From NCBI RefSeq assembly GCF_003286085.1, contig NW_020825321.1, positions 1,860,001-1,924,000 on the forward strand: a stretch of DNA of 64,000 nt, read 5' to 3'. The notes beneath the pieces were generated by a model, which was not told the origin of the DNA, made no database searches, and saw only the letters and a program-made list of their open reading frames with translations. Of the stretch, positions 63,214 to 64,000 are shown in pieces (the stretch's first letter is position 1; every line of letters begins with the position of its first letter). A program made the translations under genes and the position numbers. The stretch is from Drosophila persimilis. Its lineage: Eukaryota > Arthropoda > Insecta > Diptera > Drosophilidae.

Positions 63214-64000
63214 TAACTTCCTCGGTTTCTCTGGAATTATTATATTTGCTTCTATTAGATTTCTTCTTTTTCTTGAATTTTGATTTATAATGAGTTATTT
63301 TCCTACCCCTATTCTTTTCTTCATAATGTTTTTCGTCTACCTGTCTAATTTCACCCGTCCTTTTGAAAAGATTTGTTACCTTAGACTTAACTAGAGGCGA
63401 TAGTTTATAGCGGGTATCTACTTCATACTCTATGCGGTTTTTATTTAATTGAGTGATTTTATTCACTTTATTTAGTTGTGTGTCATAATCAGGTGAGCCT
63501 GCATAAATGAATATATCAGCTGGTGTCCTATTTGTTGTATTATGTTTGGTTTTATGATTATAAGTATAAAGAATTAATTCAAACTTCGTGAATCTATCTT
63601 CTGTGTTATCCTCGCTAGATATTATTCTTAATTTTTCATTTACTGTTTTATGAAATCTTTCTACGTCAGATATTCCATTTTTGCTGGAAGTGATCTCTAT
63701 TTTGACGTTTTCCGCATTCAGCCATGCTTGCAATGCTGTGCACATAAAAGCTGAATCTTTATCGGCTTTGATTTCAATTGGTTTGCCCATCTCGTTAAAA
63801 ACTTTCATGATGGCTCTTTTTGCTTCTAACCAGTCACGACTTTTTACTTCTACAAGAGTGGCAAACTTCGAGTATACGTCAATACATGATAGGAACTGTT
63901 GGTTACCAACCATATAGAAATCCATGACGTATTTCTCTCTGATGTTCAGTATTTCCGGTGTAGTTTCGAATGCCAACTTCGTATTTCTATGCTCTGTTTT
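63185..64000 (-). CDS. pol: Pol C-terminus of the second tandem unit (partial)
   Basis: Integrase core and basic C-terminus run off the window end; the frame is open throughout. The core has Asp in VMDFY, Asp in KADKDS and Glu in DVERFHK. One substitution is Leu for Pro at VTNLFKRTG near 63368. Confidence 0.93.
   Translation of the reverse strand, partial: KTEHRNTKLAFETTPEILNIREKYVMDFYMVGNQQFLSCIDVYSKFATLVEVKSRDWLEAKRAIMKVFNEMGKPIEIKADKDSAFMCTALQAWLNAENVKIEITSSKNGISDVERFHKTVNEKLRIISSEDNTEDRFTKFELILYTYNHKTKHNTTNRTPADIFIYAGSPDYDTQLNKVNKITQLNKNRIEYEVDTRYKLSPLVKSKVTNLFKRTGEIRQVDEKHYEEKNRGRKITHYKSKFKKKKKSNRSKYNNSRETEEVNGIGELQHN

Larger units (their letters stand above)
61771..64000 (-). mobile_element. 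Second errantivirus internal region of the tandem array, cut by window end
   Basis: Env and the C-terminal part of pol continue at a constant offset of 6513 bp from the first unit. Differences from the neighbouring unit include the intact GAA at env codon 136 and Leu for Pro in the VTNPF segment near the pol end. Confidence 0.95.

Overview
The window looks like insect heterochromatin, almost certainly from a Drosophila species. Nearly all of it is transposable elements (TEs), nested and in both orientations, and the families fit Drosophila: errantivirus-type Gypsy elements of the 17.6/297/Idefix kind, an Osvaldo/Ulysses-like Gypsy element, several BEL/Pao elements, LOA/Bilbo/Trim-like and CR1-like non-LTR elements, a hAT remnant and a DINE-1/SGM-like Helitron. 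An obscura-group species is possible from the LOA and DINE-1/SGM-like repeats, but that is weak inference. I see no rRNA, tRNA gene or CRISPR array.

Layout. 1-6962: an almost complete plus-strand errantivirus with gag, pol and env all open; the window starts inside its 5' LTR. 6963-12960: a full-length-looking but broken BEL/Pao element. 13016-13900: a second BEL-type zinc-knuckle/protease fragment. 14200-15700: the start of a minus-strand Gypsy gag with a repeat-rich leader. 15726-19940: a decayed LOA-type element. 19940-20805: a BEL/roo-type 3' end with an env remnant. 20806-24005: a minus-strand LOA-type element. 24065-24665: hAT 3' end. 24680-25438: minus-strand BEL gag. 25700-45065: one plus-strand BEL/Pao pol split into four pieces by three nested insertions: an Osvaldo-like element (26569-36340, ATAT duplication), a second BEL (37184-41707, GGCTG duplication) and a minus-strand CR1 element (about 41850-44045). 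45066-46265: minus-strand ORF1 of a CR1-like element. 46526-47324: one exon of an ABCA-type ABC transporter, the only host-gene candidate. 47560-48415: DINE-1-like Helitron. 48421-49135: BEL gag. 49140-52600: LOA/I-type element. 52625-53275: second CR1-like ORF1 fragment. 53330-54480: Gypsy RNase H/integrase remnant. 54663-64000: minus-strand tandem array of the same errantivirus as at the left end, two internal regions sharing one LTR.

How it works together. The young elements are the three errantivirus internal regions, near identical, with gag-pol linked by a textbook -1 frameshift signal (slippery A AAT TTT, 10-nt spacer, 6-bp hairpin) and env overlapping pol by 29 nt. The Osvaldo-like element is older (LTRs differ at several sites) and has single lesions in gag, protease, pol and env, yet it carries an intact extra ORF of 266 codons after env with a SUMO-interaction-like motif and a PPxY motif. 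Everything else is decayed. The nesting, mixed orientation and errantivirus content would suit pericentromeric DNA or a piRNA cluster, which the sequence alone cannot prove.
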